This document shows, piece by piece, positions 39,137 through 51,159 of a stretch of 64,000 nucleotides of DNA. The stretch is from Anniella stebbinsi. Its lineage: Eukaryota; Chordata; Lepidosauria; Squamata; Anniellidae. A program made the position numbers and the translations under genes. The stretch spans positions 98,161,263-98,225,262 of the forward strand of contig JARDYH010000007.1 in the NCBI GenBank assembly GCA_029215795.1, written 5' to 3'. Below the pieces are notes generated by a model. It made no database searches. It had not been told where the DNA came from and saw only the letters and a list, made by a program, of their open reading frames with translations. Every line of letters starts with the position of its first letter. The stretch's first letter is position 1.

Positions 39137-39213
39137 AATTTCTAGTTGTATGCATCTGTCTTTCAAACTGTGTGTTGATGGTCTATAGACTGTAATAAAG
39201 ATTTGTTGTTGTT

Positions 39214-40150
39214 GAGGAATTTTTTTACCAAAATATGTATAAACTACCTGTTCTTAGTGTCCAATAAACATCAATGAGTCTACCTCGCTGGAGAGAAGCC
39301 TAGTGAATTGCAAAGTGAACTCCTTATACATGTGTGGAAATCTGTGAGTTAACACCTGAAAATGATTCCCCAGCTCAAATTGAAGGAACCACATGAGGAC
39401 CTAATCAAGACTCATAGTCAGAATGTCAGATCACATTTTCAGATCATCAGATTGTTGAAATTGGCAGATATCCCCATTAACAAATGACTCTTGAGAAACA
39501 TCATTTAAAGAAAAAGGATTTAAAGAAAAACAGACAAGTCCAGTTTGTCATTTAGACCTATAGGATTTAGGGATTTCAGCTTATGGATCCAAAAAGCCTC
39601 TCTTCTGGTCAACACTTCACTAAGATTGGTCCAATAGTAAGGTTTATTAATAATATGCTCTATGGCAAAAAATTCAAAGGAATCTGGTGCATGTGAGTGT
39701 AGGACATAATGTGCTGTCAGCGGAGCTTCCATGATCTTGTTCCGGATGCGACTTTTGTGTTCCATTATTCTGACCCGTAAGGGTTGAGTTGTTTGTCCTG
39801 CATAGATCTTGTGACATGGACATCTAATGATATAAGCAACATGAGTTGTGGAACAGGAGGTAAAATTCCTGAATTGGTATCTCTGATTGTCCACTGAATT
39901 TTGAAAATCATCTCTCCACCTCACTAATGAACAGTAGCAGATCCTAAACAAAGGTCTTTCGTTTGTTCCCACTCTGCGGTATAATTCTTTCAAAACCAGG
40001 ATAGATCTCTTTAAACTGATTAGACTTTTGAAACTCAGATTACATTTTGGAGAAATATCCACCCCTATTTCACCAGGTTTCAGGAAGCGGTCAAAATTCA
40101 TTCCCATGATCAGCAATCCCAAGATCTCCACCTTTGAACATGTTGTCCTT
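39214..40150 (-). mobile_element. Penelope-like element, inner part of the inverted left arm
   Basis: Continues the arm at 32164-32991. It holds the 3' end of the element including the GIY-YIG endonuclease, in reverse orientation, head-to-head with the forward element that starts near 40151. Confidence 0.85.
39520..40131 (-). pseudogene. Penelope-like GIY-YIG endonuclease domain, 203 open codons
   Basis: The reverse-strand frame contains HVAYIIRCPCHKIYAGQTTQ (the GIY-YIG core), then LRVRIMEHKSRIRNK (catalytic Arg), APDSFEFFAIEHI and TRREAFWIHKLKSLNPIGLN (catalytic Glu and the final Asn). Penelope-like elements use this nuclease to nick target DNA for priming. The frame is open to its natural end, but lacks the RT. 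It differs from the forward arm copy (42106-42318) at 4 of 70 residues in the last part. Confidence 0.85.
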
Positions 40151-40179
40151 CGAGATTTGGACTCCTTAGAATGACGTCA

Positions 40180-40630
40180 TCATTCGACTTGGAATAACAT
40201 TTCCAACAAGGATCGGGAAATCCTAAGAAACATTGCTAACAATAGGAATATACTCATTAAACCAGCTGACAAGGGGGGAGCCATAGCTATTTTGGACACC
40301 AAGGATTACTTACAAGAAATTCACCGTCAACTAGCAGATTGGTCCAACTATTTATTATTGGTCAGGGACCCTACCACAGATATCCAATTCACTATACTTA
40401 TTGTAGTTCAATAGGCTTTTTCGTTGGGATATATTAGTGAACAAGTTTTTCAGTTTCTGACCGAAGAATTTCCTAGAACACTGGTATTCTATATTTTACC
40501 AAAACTACACAAACAAGGTTTTCCTCCACCAGGCAGACCCATTGTCTCTGGCTCAAATTCCATTTTGGAACCATTAGCACAATATGTAGATTCTTTTCTG
40601 TTACTGTTTGTGTCACGATCATGATCCTAC

Positions 40631-40661
<31 letters not shown>

Positions 40662-42318
40662 TTTATTACATTTGTATACCGCCCCATAGCTGAAGCTCTC
40701 TGGGCGGTTTACATAGGATTAAAAACAATTAAAACAATATACAAAAATTAAAACAGCAAAAACATACAACATACACACAATCTGTACATTTAAAAACCAC
40801 TACAACACTTCAAAAAAGCTACAAAACAAAACAAACCCAGGCTCCTCAGATATTGCCAAATGCCTGAGAGAAGAGGCATTTTATACAGAACGTAGAAGGA
40901 TTAGCCATTAGTGAGAACACTTGTTTGGTGACTATGGACGTCAATTCTCTATACACAGCAATCCCACATGAGGGCGTTAGAGGGGTTATATTAGATACAT
41001 TGTCAGCACGGAGTAATTGTGACCCACCTACCCATTTTCTAATGGATTTGGTAGATATCATTTTAGAAAAGAATTCTTTCAGGTTCGCGTCTGAATATTA
41101 TTTACAAACCAAGGGAGTTGCCATGGGCAGTCCAGCTGCTCCTAGTATAGCAAATTTATATATGACATCCTTAGAAAATTCCATTATTTTGAATCCGGCC
41201 AAGAATCCATTTTATCAATACATCGAATATTACAGAAGATTCATTGATGATGTGTTCATTATTTTTTCTTCTACTTCAAAAATTTCATCTTTTTTTGCAT
41301 GGATCAATCACATTGATGCTGATATAAAATTCACGTGTAATTATGATTTATGCCAAATTTCATTTCTGGATGTTTTAGTAATAATAGTAAATCAATGAGT
41401 TACAGTGCAGAATTTCACTAAAACTACCAATAGAAATTCCATTTTACATTTTTCTAGTCACCACTCTAGATCCTTAAAAGCCAATCTCCTATATGGACAA
41501 TTTCTACATATTAAGAGAAACTGCTCATTAGAATCAACGTATCACCAACAAGCAGATGTGCTGAGTAATGAATTACGTGAGAGGGGTTATCCTAATTCCA
41601 CTATCATAGCATCTAGACAAAAGGCAGACTGCGTGTCCAGACATTCCTTGTTTCACACTCAGGAGAGAACAAATACAAATCGACTCTTTTGGTCCATAGA
41701 GTACCACAAGTTATCTTTCAATATAAAATCTATCATACGCAAACACTGGCATATTGTTCAACATATACCAGGATGTATGAACCCACCGTTGATAGCGCTT
41801 CGCAGAACTTCCAATTTGGGTGATCAGCTAGTTCATTCGGACAACAAACATGACAAAACACCCACAAAACGGCTTATGAGGCACTACAAATGCAGTCATT
41901 GTTCCTGTTGCAAACAATCAGCACAGATCCAAGATTTTCAAAATTCAGTGGACAGAGATACCAACTCAGGAATTTTACTTCCTTGTCCACATCTCATGCT
42001 GTTTACATCATTAGATGTCCATGTCACAAGATCTATGTAGGACAAACAACTTGACCCTTACGGGTCAGAATAACGGAACACAAAAGTCGCATCCGGGACA
42101 AGAACATGGAAGCTCCGCTGACAGCACATTATGTCCTACACTCACATGCACCAGATTCCTTTGAATTTTTTGCCATAGAGCATATTATTAATAAACCCTA
42201 CTATCGGACCAATCTTAGTGAAATGTTGACCAGAAGAGAGGCTTTTTGGATCCACAAGCTGAAATCCCTCAGCCCTATAGGTCTAAATGACAAACTGAAC
42301 TTGTCTGTTTTTCTTTAA
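40180..42318 (+). pseudogene. Penelope-like reverse transcriptase and GIY-YIG ORF, broken
   Basis: Pieces are ADKGGAIAILDTKDYLQEI (about 40260), FYILPKLHKQGFPPPGRPIV (about 40488), MDVNSLYTAIPHEGV (40934), KGVAMGSPAAPSIANLYM (about 41110), YYRRFIDDVFIIF (about 41228, with the DD catalytic pair) and SFLDVLVI (41359), then RCPCHKIYVGQTT and the EAFWIHKLKSL end. Damage includes the L2 tail insertion, a frame change near 41400 and an in-frame TGA at 42052-42054 within the GIY-YIG core. PLE RTs resemble telomerase RT. Confidence 0.85.
40637..40879 (-). mobile_element. 5'-truncated L2 3' end inside the Penelope-like element
   Basis: A (tttA)n run followed by cataccgccccatagctgaag-type sequence matches 52820-53058 almost base for base and is the inverted L2 3'UTR. 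It splits the RT reading frame. Confidence 0.85.
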
Positions 42319-43322
42319 ATCCTTTTTCTTTAAATTATGTTTCTCAAGAGTCATTCGTTAATGGGGATATCTGCCAATTTCAACAGAATTACAATTGATG
42401 ATCTGAAAATGTGATCTGACATTCTGACTATGAGTCTTGATTAGGTCCTCATGTGGTTCCTTCAATTTGAGCTGGAGAATCATTTTCAGGTGTTAACTCA
42501 CAGATTTCCACACATATATAAGGAGTTCACTTTGCAATTCACTAGGCTTCTCTCCATCGAGGTAGAGTCATTGATGTTTATTGGACACCAAGAACAGGTA
42601 GTTATACATATTTTGGTAAAAAAAAATCCTCATATAATTAAAAACAAGTGAGTAATGTTTTAGTAAGTAATTATTGTGCTTGTAGATTGATGCTTGTGAT
42701 CTAAGGTTTAACTTGAATATTCAATGTATAACAGATTCTTTCATGATAATCAGGCAATAATGCCAATACCTTGTACAAATCTAGCTTGCATATTTGTTCT
42801 AGATTCAACCTGGTGTCCAGTCCACAATGGGGATCAAAGTCTGTCACTCCAAATGAAGTGTGGATTAAAGGACATTCAACATTGTTATGTTATATTCTAA
42901 TATCTTGGGATATCAAGTTCTTTCAAAACTTTGTTACATCATCATTGTTAAATCATTATTTCATGTGTTATTGAAGATCAGATGCACAGCCACTGAAGAA
43001 GGCGTCTGAAATGGTTCAGGACAAACCGGTATTACCTTTTGTGTATTGTGTATTTGTGCACTCAACAATACTTTGTGTATTCCACATGATGATGATTATT
43101 TGTTTAACAAGTTCCTCTATGTGTTTAACTGTTTAGAATACTCATTTTGTGGATATAACAAATGTGTTGTGTATTTGACAGTCATTAACGCTACTAGCTT
43201 TACTTCTATTAGTGTATTCATTATTTAGTGTATTCAACATGTTGATTATTATTTGTTGAACAAGTTCCGATAAGAATCTGATTGTGTATTCAATACTTTG
43301 ATAACATTATTGTTGAATTAGG

Positions 43323-43647
43323 GGTGCTTCCAAACTGCATGGTGCTCAGTGAGCACATCTGCAAATGCCCCATGGCTTGGCAAGTATTCACATCCATCTT
43401 GCTCTGGCACTCCATGTCGCTTGGCATCAAGTAGGGATATCCCAATTGTCCGACGGACTCCCCCCACTCAACCCCCAGGGGCCATAAGGTGGACTGTCAA
43501 GAGTTCCACCTTCCTGCTGGAACCTCTGACCCTGCTCCTTAAAGATATGTTGCCTCTTTAAGAGCCACACTGTCCCCTGTGGGACCCAAGTTTCCACCTT
43601 CTCTCCTTCCCTTCTCAGTAGCGTGGGTTTTTTAGCTGTAGGTGGGT
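43323..43647. other. No gene seen
   Basis: Begins ggtgcttccaaactgcatgg; a ggggtgcttccaga string also occurs near 31930 left of the Penelope-like arm, which may mark an older repeat into which the element inserted. Confidence 0.35.
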
Positions 43648-44378
43648 GTGAAATGGAATCTTTAACAACACAGGCTTTAAATCAAAAAACTCTTTATTAT
43701 TCCAGATATAGTAAGGCACACTTGCTTAAGGTATTTACACACATAGAGCTGTTACTTTCAAAGGCAATACAAACAAACAGAAATAAAACTGCAGTTTCAT
43801 CTGGCTTGGCTACCTGAACCTTGGTAGTTAAGTCCAGCTTTCCTCAAATCAGGCTCTGAGTTCTTCCCAGCGCCCAATTGTCCTGCATCTCTCTGGGATT
43901 ACTCAATCCTCCATCCCCAACTAATTGAACGAATTGAATCACTTCCCTTTCTCCTTTTTAAAAACTCTCTCCAAATGACCAGCCAGCCTTTCCCATTGGC
44001 TCCCTGGCTAGCTCTTTCCATTGGCGCTCTGACTAGCTCTTCTCATTGGTTCTTTTTTCCTGCTTCTCAGTTTGAACTGCCAACTGCTGTTTTAACTCCA
44101 CCTCTCTCAGTAACTTTCCCGCTCTCAGCTTTCTACTTTTCACCTAGAAACCTGAACTTACCAGGCCAGAGAGTCGTTAATGTAATCAGGAGACCTTTTG
44201 CATGTATGTTAATCTTACACTGAAATGTCTTCCTCCCATTTGCACTTCCATACCTTCAAGCTAAACTAACCAGGACACCTCCTGAGAGTATGCTGATTCT
44301 TAACAGTTTACCCAGTGTACATACATTTTAAATTGTTAGATCCAATTTAATCCTTTTTTATACAGTTGAACCCTCACA
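43648..44378 (-). mobile_element. Possible LTR, reverse orientation
   Basis: On the reverse strand it would start TGTGAGGG and end TTTCACA, with tataaaaaagg after the start and aataaagag near the end, which fits promoter and polyadenylation signals of an LTR. The flanks give only an imperfect 4-5 base duplication (cacac against caccc). No internal genes are next to it. Confidence 0.35.
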
Positions 44379-44716
44379 GTGTGGGCTTTGATGGAGTTGA
44401 TAGGGGCTACATTTGTTCCTTGAAACCTGGCATTAAAAGTGATTTTTCTGTTGGCTATTTTCTGGCAGGTGGGTATCTGAGTTGGGGGCTCTTTCATCAG
44501 ATCCATAACTGTGTCTTTCAGACAAGGGGTTTCTTAGGCCAGACCATTCCTTTATTCCTAAGGTCAGTTCCCAGTTCCTTAGAGCTCCTTCGTTCTGTCC
44601 AAATCCTGTTCATCCTTGGGAGAAAAGTTAGCACAGGTGAGATGGGTGCCAGGCTCTTTGATTTTACCTGGACAGGACTTCAGAGTTGAGAAAATCAGAA
44701 GCCCTATTCATGTCCT
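44379..44716. other. No gene seen
   Basis: No repeat recognised and no supported open frame. Confidence 0.4.
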
Positions 44717-45135
44717 TTCAGGGAAACTCCATGCAGTCTCCAAGTCTACCACAATTAGAATACTGTATACATTTCTGGTCACCACACCTAAAAAAGTGCA
44801 GAAGGGTCTGGAGCATCTCCCCTATGAGGGAAGGTTACAACATATAGGATTGTTTAGCTTGGGAAAAAGGAGGTGTACAAAATTATGCCTCCTGTGGAGA
44901 ATGGGGATAGGGAGACATTTTTTGCCCTCTCTCAAAATACTAGAACCTGAAGCTGATTGGTGGGAGATTCAGGACAAATAAAAGGAAGGACTTCTTCACA
45001 CAGTGCATAATTAAACTTTGAAATTCACTACCATAAGATATAGTGATGGCAACCAATTTGGATGGCTTTAAAAGGGGGTTGGATAAATTCCTGGAGGAAA
45101 AGGCTATCAATGGCTACTAGCCCTGATGTCTATTA
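44717..45135 (+). mobile_element. L3-like CR1 3' region, first part
   Basis: The run from accacaattagaatactgta through ggatggctttaaaagggggt to tcaatggctactagccctga has the characteristic L3/CR1 3' end. The ORF is decayed. It is cut off at about 45135 and resumes at 46217. Confidence 0.65.
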
Positions 45136-46216
45136 CAGGTGTGCTCACCACCTTGGAATTATTTGGTAACCGCGAATACCTGCAGAGCATTTGATCTTTC
45201 AGAGTGGGGATTAGCTGCTTCTAAACTCATCAATTAATATCAGAGTGGAGGCATGCCCAATTTGAGCTCCTAAAGTCTCTGAAATTATCCTACTATTTTT
45301 CAGGTGTCAATGCTGTGTCTCTGTGTGTATCTCACTCTTCATATTTGGAAGATGCTGAGTGGGGTGAGGGGTAGCTTTGATATGTAGCTAACCAATTAGG
45401 AATTGCCCCAGTGCTGTCCATGACCATTCTCCTCCAGTCGCAGTGCTCAGGGGAGTGGGAAACACTAATTCTAGTGGGGGGGGGGGGAAGAGGGAGCACA
45501 TTTCTGTTTGGACTCATAGAAGTCAATCATCCATCTTGAGTGAGTCACAGGCTCCTTATTTCAGTTAAGACTGTTACTCCTATTGGCTTCTGGCTGAGCT
45601 TCCAGTGCAGATCTGGAGGGCACCAGGTTGGAGAAGGCTGGAGTAGAAACTTCCACCAGCAGCAGTGGAGCTCTCAGGTCTGCATCAGCAACATAACGGA
45701 TAAAAGCTTCCTCCATAAATGCGCAGGGGGAGGGATGAACGACTGTGTGTGTGTATGTGTGTGTGTGTGTGTGTGTCTGTTTAAGGGGGATCATGGTTTA
45801 AGGGGGAAATATTTAAAAATTCCTACAAAATCTGCTACAAACATGGCATGCCTAAAGCCCTACTTAAGAACTATCACCATGCCAACTTTCATCTCTTTAT
45901 CTTTAAAAATAATAGTGTTTTTTAAATTAAAACCACAAACGTAAAAAAGTTCCTAAAAATCAAGTCTTGAAGGCATCTACTCCAAATTTAGCATGCTTAA
46001 AGAGCGACTTAAGAGCTATTACTGTGCCAAGTTTCACTTCTTCATCTTTAAAAATGATTAATTTCCATTGACCAGTCCAGTTAGCTGAAAACGGGCAGTT
46101 CTCTGACAGGTAATCTGACAGGGTGGAGTAAGGGGAGCAGCTCCCAAATCAGGGCAGAGAATTGCCTAAGTGGAGCTCTGGCTCAAATTGCGAGGTAGAG
46201 AAGACCCACTTTGCAC
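45136..46216. mobile_element. Insertion splitting the L3-like element; contains a hAT-like repeat
   Basis: The ends caggtgtgc and gcacacccctg are short inverted repeats. The interior at about 45800-46095 has two related units with cttaagaactatcaccatgcc and cttaagagctattactgtgcc, a family that recurs at 55940-56190. A (GT)n run (45744-45778) and a G run (45476-45487) lie inside. Duplicated gatgtctat/gatggctct flanks suggest, but do not prove, one insertion. Confidence 0.4.
45744..45778. repeat. (GT)n microsatellite
   Basis: About 16 GT units with one TATG interruption. Confidence 0.9.
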
Positions 46217-46445
46217 ACCCCTGATGATGGCTCTGTGCTACCTCCAATATCTGAGGCAGGAATCCTGTATGCACCAGTTGCAGGGGAACATGGGTGGGAG
46301 GGTCCTGTTGCACCACATCCTGCTTTGTTGGTCCCTGGCCGACAGCTGGTTGGCCACTGCGAGAACAGAGTGCTGGACTAGATGGACCCCTGCTCTGATC
46401 CAGTATGGCACTTCTGATGTTCTTCTATCTCCGATGGTTGAGGGA
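46217..46445 (+). mobile_element. L3-like CR1 3' region, second part
   Basis: Contains gatggctctgtgctacctcc, agctggttggccactgcgag and gtgctggactagatggaccc, the expected continuation to the 3' terminus of the L3-like element begun at 44717. Confidence 0.65.
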
Positions 46446-49400
46446 ATGTATCTTGGAGGCCTATAAGGCTTTGAGGGAAACCATCTCCAGGGAGAATCAC
46501 AGCCCATTCTATTGAAGAGATTTATTGGGTAGCCACTTAGGTTTCTGTACATAGCTTTGCAAAACGTTATAAAGCAGCTTTGGGGAGGTGTATGCTCCAG
46601 AAGATGGTAGTACAATAGCATGCCATTCTCAGACGTCCACCTGCAGTTTGTACAGCTCTTAAATATCCCTAGGTGGAGAATGCTTTCCATGTGACTCAGG
46701 AAAAGAGAAAATTCTTGCCATGAATTGCAGTTTTCTGAGTCCTGGGGAGCATATTTGACCCATCTCTACTTCCTGTTACGCATGCAAGGATCAGAACGTG
46801 TATAGTTAAATGTAAAATATTGAAATTATTGATACTTTACAGGCTTCTGCAATCAACATACATAATAGGTAGTAGGCAGCTTCTGGGAGTACTGGTTCAC
46901 CTCTATTTCTTTGACTTGTCAAGAATCTGTTGTAGTCTGACATGCACCATCGGCATAGTGTCTGTTATTTTTCTACTAGGTTAGTGAGGGGTGAGGAGTG
47001 TTAGTTTTCCCAGTCCAGTCTGGGAGATAGGATGACTTCTCCCACTGGAGAGATAACATTTAGATGTGGACCCTGCCTACAAGCTCCAGGAGGAAGTGCC
47101 CTCAGTGGGACTCAGAAAACTGAAATTCATGGTAAGAATGGCCTCTTTTCTAAGGCTGAGATTCCTAGTATTGCAAATAGATTCCAGGAAAAAAGGCAGG
47201 CTTCCTTCAAGGAAACTTGCATAGGATCTGATTGCACAACTCCTTTCATCAAGACATAGCAAACATTCATATTTCTATGTCTTTCCTACATCTGATACCC
47301 AATTACAAAAGCAAGATGGATTATTAGGCACTATTAGGCATTATTAGAACAAATTTTAAAAGCTTGGAACTTGGTTGAAAAGAATGTTATTATTTGAATG
47401 TTCTGTCCCAACTCAGGCAAACATGCAAAGGGGATATTTGCTGTTTTATCTCTATTTTGTGGGTACTGTAAAGGAAAAATGAAATATTTTGCACAAATAA
47501 AATGGAGTGTAAAAAATCCATGTGTCTGTCCATTTACCACTAGTGAGTGGCTTGGTGGCTTGCACCAGGGTTCTATTTCCATGCTGTGATTGAACCTCTT
47601 TTCAACGCTGTGACTCAGATCAGTGGCATATACAAAGTGGTAATAGTAAGAGTGCTTGTGAGGAAGACAATCAGAATGCTCCAAAAGGAATAGGATCCTT
47701 GCATTCACTGTGCAATCAGGAGACTCCGAGCCTATCTACACTGTACCTTGAAATGTTTAAAATAGTATTTTCAAATGTTTCAAATAGGTGCATTCTAAAA
47801 CGTCTTAGGCCACGTTACAGGAGAAAAATTCTTCAGTCTTCAAAGCGGTGTATGCGGTCTCACACTCTTCTGTCCATCTCTTTTCATTGTGGGCGCTGTA
47901 GTTCAGTCGCCCACTTCCTCCTTAGCCCCTCTTTCTTCCCCACCAATCAACTGCTAAGCATTTGGGCACCGGTAAACGAAGTACTGCCCCCATGAATCAC
48001 AAACGGTAAGGAAGGACACATTATTGTACTTAAAATGATTTATTAAAATAAAAACTGTTGTATGTAGCTGAAGTGAGTTTTAAAAAACCTCGGGTATATA
48101 TCGTTCAAGGGAGTGTATCATGTGGCCCAAAGAGTTTTCGTACAAAGCTAGAGTGTAGATTGGCTCCCAGTCTCTCTTTCCAAGCTGGCTCCTAAAAATA
48201 CTTTCTGACCCCCAAGTTTTACAAAATACTTACCAATTAATGTATGAATTTTCATGAATGGAGACATTTTTAAATGTCTCAAGCAATCAGAAACTGCCCT
48301 AAGAGATCTACTCTGTTTTCTTGGTCAGACTGTTCTGAACATTCTTGGAAGAAGGAAATCCACTTACTACATAAGAATGCATGAAGCCTTCACCTGCAGT
48401 CTTCAGTAGGCGCTGTGTCTCAAAAGACATCTATTCTGTCTGTTTGAAAAAATAAAGTTGGAATATTAGGAATAAATACATGCTTGTTTGTTAATAAGCC
48501 CATGTTACCTTTAGATAATAGAGGGTGCATCATGTTAAAATGTCTTAAAGGTTTAACAAATGAACTGTAGTGGTAAGTAATCCAGCATCTCCAAACTTTA
48601 CCCTCCATAATAAATGTCTCCACTTACTCGACTGTTCTGTCCACAATGCCCATTTATTATTCATATTGTACCATGTGATCTTCTCTTGGTACAAGAACTG
48701 ATTGGATGTCCCTGCTTTCACCCTGTAGATTATGAGAAATTACAGTCCTCACTCCAATTGGCATAGGGAAAACAGTGACTGAAAGACAGTTACTAGACTC
48801 ACGTGAGACAAAATATATCTGCAGCAAAATATCCTTAAAGCACAAGGGTTTGTATCAATCCAGTTAGTTTCACAATTCAACCAAGCATGAAGAGCAGCTA
48901 CAATTAATTTTATTAGCAACACCTAACACCTGGTTCACACATATTGCTAGGCAATTCCTGGATTGTTTAACTCTAGAAGTGTGAGAAGGGTAGAGCCCAT
49001 CAGGATTTGTTGTTGGGAAACTTTGGGTTGTTAAACCCATGAACAACCAAGATTTTCTGGGATTGGGAGTCACAAAGCAACCCAGGAAGGTTGAATACAG
49101 AAAGAGCACTCCGCTCTTTCTGCAGTTTGTGGGTTATATATATATATATATATGTGATCTGGGTCTATATGTAGAATTTGACTTAAAGCAGGACAGGGAA
49201 AACATAAATGCATTCAGGGCCAGCACAAGTTTTTTTGCTACCTGAGACAAAAAGGTACCTGAGCCTTGTCCACTTTCTCCTCTGGTGAGAGATGCTGCAG
49301 ACAGAACCCCAAAGAAGCAAACCTTCCATTTTGCACAGTGCCTGAGAGGGCAAGACATTTTCTTCCTGTCAGGGAATCCTGCATAGTGATAGAATCAGGT

Positions 49401-50014
49401 TTGCTCTACTAGATTGGTGAGGGAGATATTTTGCTTTACACAGGGCTGCCAGGAAGAGAAACAGCTTCATCTCAGGGGCATATGCACGAAGTGAGAGGAT
49501 TCATTTGACCCCCTCTGCCCCATGCAATGTGCATGGTGGAGGAAAGTGCCAAACCTAGCTGCTTCTGTTGGGAGCTTTCTTCACCCTGACCCCAGGTCTC
49601 ATTTGACCATAAATTTCAGAATTTGAGCTTCCTTTGCAGTGTCTCCAAATGAAGGAGTTAAATCTCAGGCACAAAGAAGGGAGGAGACCATTTTTTTGAG
49701 ATTTTTTGCAATTCATTATCCCATCCTGCCCCTGGGTTCTGTCAGGTTCTTCCCAAGGGTGCCAGAACCCGCCAGGCTCTTCCAGTGACTTCTTTCCTGC
49801 CGTCCTCTGCCCACCCTACTAAGATCTCCTTAGCACCCAAGTTCCACCATATGTCTCAACCATGCTGTAGAGCATCCTCTGGAACAAGGGGACCTCTATA
49901 TTCTGCTCAAAACAAGATGGTGTCTATGCCATGCACCCTCCAAATCACTAGATCATAAGAAGTGAAAGCGGGGGAAGAATACCACAAATCACATTAAGGG
50001 GACTTTCCTTGGGG
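46446..50014. other. Long stretch without a supported gene
   Basis: Old or unique sequence. A (TA)n run lies at 49135-49153. The segment 47725-47960 (gtattttcaaatgtttcaaa, ttgtgggcgctgtagttcag) looks like a decayed MITE but its ends are unclear. No open frame has splice or homology support. Confidence 0.45.
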
Positions 50015-50106
50015 AATTCTGCTTTATAATACTATGGGAATTCTGCTTTATAATACTATGGGAACTATAATACTATGGGAACTATTATAATAATAGTTCC
50101 CATAGT
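50015..50106. repeat. 24-base tandem duplication running into a near-perfect hairpin
   Basis: Two identical 24-base units (50015-50038 and 50039-50062, containing tctgctttataatactatgg) are followed by a 17-base inverted repeat: actatgggaactattat at 50072-50088 and its complement at 50090-50106, with a one-base loop. Confidence 0.85.
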
Positions 50107-51159
50107 ATAGGGAACTATTTGTTCGCATTACAACAGAGATATTTTTCTAACCTTGCATGCCCTATAGGGGGAGCTTTGAGATAAACATTATATCAAACAC
50201 ATCAAATCCCAGTCTTTCAGCTGTTGGGAATAGATAAGCACACTGCTGGCTAGGTTGGACACCCACCTTTGAGTGGGGTGACATTATCCAGTAATCATCC
50301 CATTTAGCCAAGGTCTTTCTGAACCAACTTAATGTAGTTTGGACTGGAATCATATGACCATCGCCAGAAGAGACAGTGGTGAGTGTTGGGACCAGTGATT
50401 CTAAATGCCCCAGTATTAGCTTGGGTGAAATGTTAGACCTACAGAAGACAATCACATCTCTATCCTTGCCCAAGACCATCTACAGCCTCCCTACAGGCTT
50501 GATCACCCTAGGACACTGGAATTGGGACACTGGGTGAGAATAATATATTTGTTTATCTGTCTGTTGATTTATTCCCTAGACCTGTTCACCTGCTTATGTG
50601 TAAGGCTAAAGTGTGTAGGGGGCGTGGGCACACATGTAAGCTAGTTAGACCTTCATTGAGCATAAAGGTCTGCAGAGGGCTTTGTAACTCATTAAGCTGA
50701 ACACACAGTGTTCCTGCAATTGGAAACCCTGATAAGAAAAGAGTTGCAATGCATAAAGGTCTAACTGGGTACTGACCATGCAGGGACGCTGGCTTACGTA
50801 GACATCCACGTCCCCCTACACATTTTAGTCTAAAAAGCAAGCCACAAATGATTGCACAGGATTTCAGTAGTGTCTGCAGTGTAGTTCTATTTCTGGGTAT
50901 TAATAAAGCTTTGAACCTGCATTCTGAGTCTTTGTTTCTTAGAGATAATTCTTGGGCTGGTAAAAAGAACTAACTTGCAAGGGATGATCCTCTGGGGCAA
51001 CTACCTGCCTGTAGGGAACAGGCTCTCTGGGAGTGGCAGTGGGAAGGCAGGCAGGTAATTGGGAACTAGGATAATTTTTACAGAACCTACCGGTGGATAA
51101 AGGAGAAGACAGCACCACAGCTTCAATTTTCTGTGGAAGGCTCAGACCCTGCCTCTGTC
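50107..51159. other. No gene seen
   Basis: No recognised domain. gtattaataaagctttgaac near 50898 resembles a polyadenylation context but there is no gene attached. Confidence 0.4.

Larger units (their letters stand above)
32992..39213 (+). mobile_element. LINE-V copy 1: essentially full-length two-ORF I-group LINE with target duplication
   Basis: The element is flanked by gaggaaatttttt (32979-32991) and gaggaattttttt (39214-39226), and the Penelope-like element reads through when it is removed. It has a 5' leader (32992-33665), ORF1 (33666-35812), ORF2 with an APE endonuclease and reverse transcriptase (about 35845-39136), and a short 3'UTR ending aataaagatttgttgttgttg. The C-terminal zinc knuckle, absence of an RNase H and short simple-repeat tail suggest the I group, perhaps near Ingi/Vingi; that placement is inference. 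Confidence 0.85.
40151..43322 (+). mobile_element. Penelope-like element, forward copy with RT, GIY-YIG and terminal repeat
   Basis: Starts near ILIKPADKGGAIAILDTKDY (about 40255-40315), the N-terminus of PLE reverse transcriptases, and runs through RT, GIY-YIG and the terminal region that pairs with 32164-32991. It is interrupted by an L2 3' tail at 40637-40879. Together with the reverse arm it forms the inverted arrangement known for Penelope-like elements. Confidence 0.85.

Noticed and set aside
39520..40131. 203-codon frame as a host GIY-YIG nuclease
   Set aside because: It is part of the Penelope-like inverted arm and matches the forward copy at 42.1 kb.
42975..43045. Hammerhead ribozyme in the Penelope-like terminal repeat (a ctga..ga, then gaaa order is present; the reverse copy is near 32480-32530)
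   Set aside because: Penelope-like elements are known to carry hammerheads, but I could not pair the third stem next to a proper NUH cleavage site in either copy, and the second copy lacks the helix between the two core strings. A covariance-model search would decide.
45540..45944. 134-codon open frame across the (GT)n run
   Set aside because: Its length depends on the microsatellite and it has no homology signal.
46446..50014. Exons of a neighbouring gene such as NR1I2 (next to CFAP91 in mammals)
   Set aside because: No nuclear-receptor zinc-finger or ligand-domain motifs were found in any frame; the gene may lie beyond the window.
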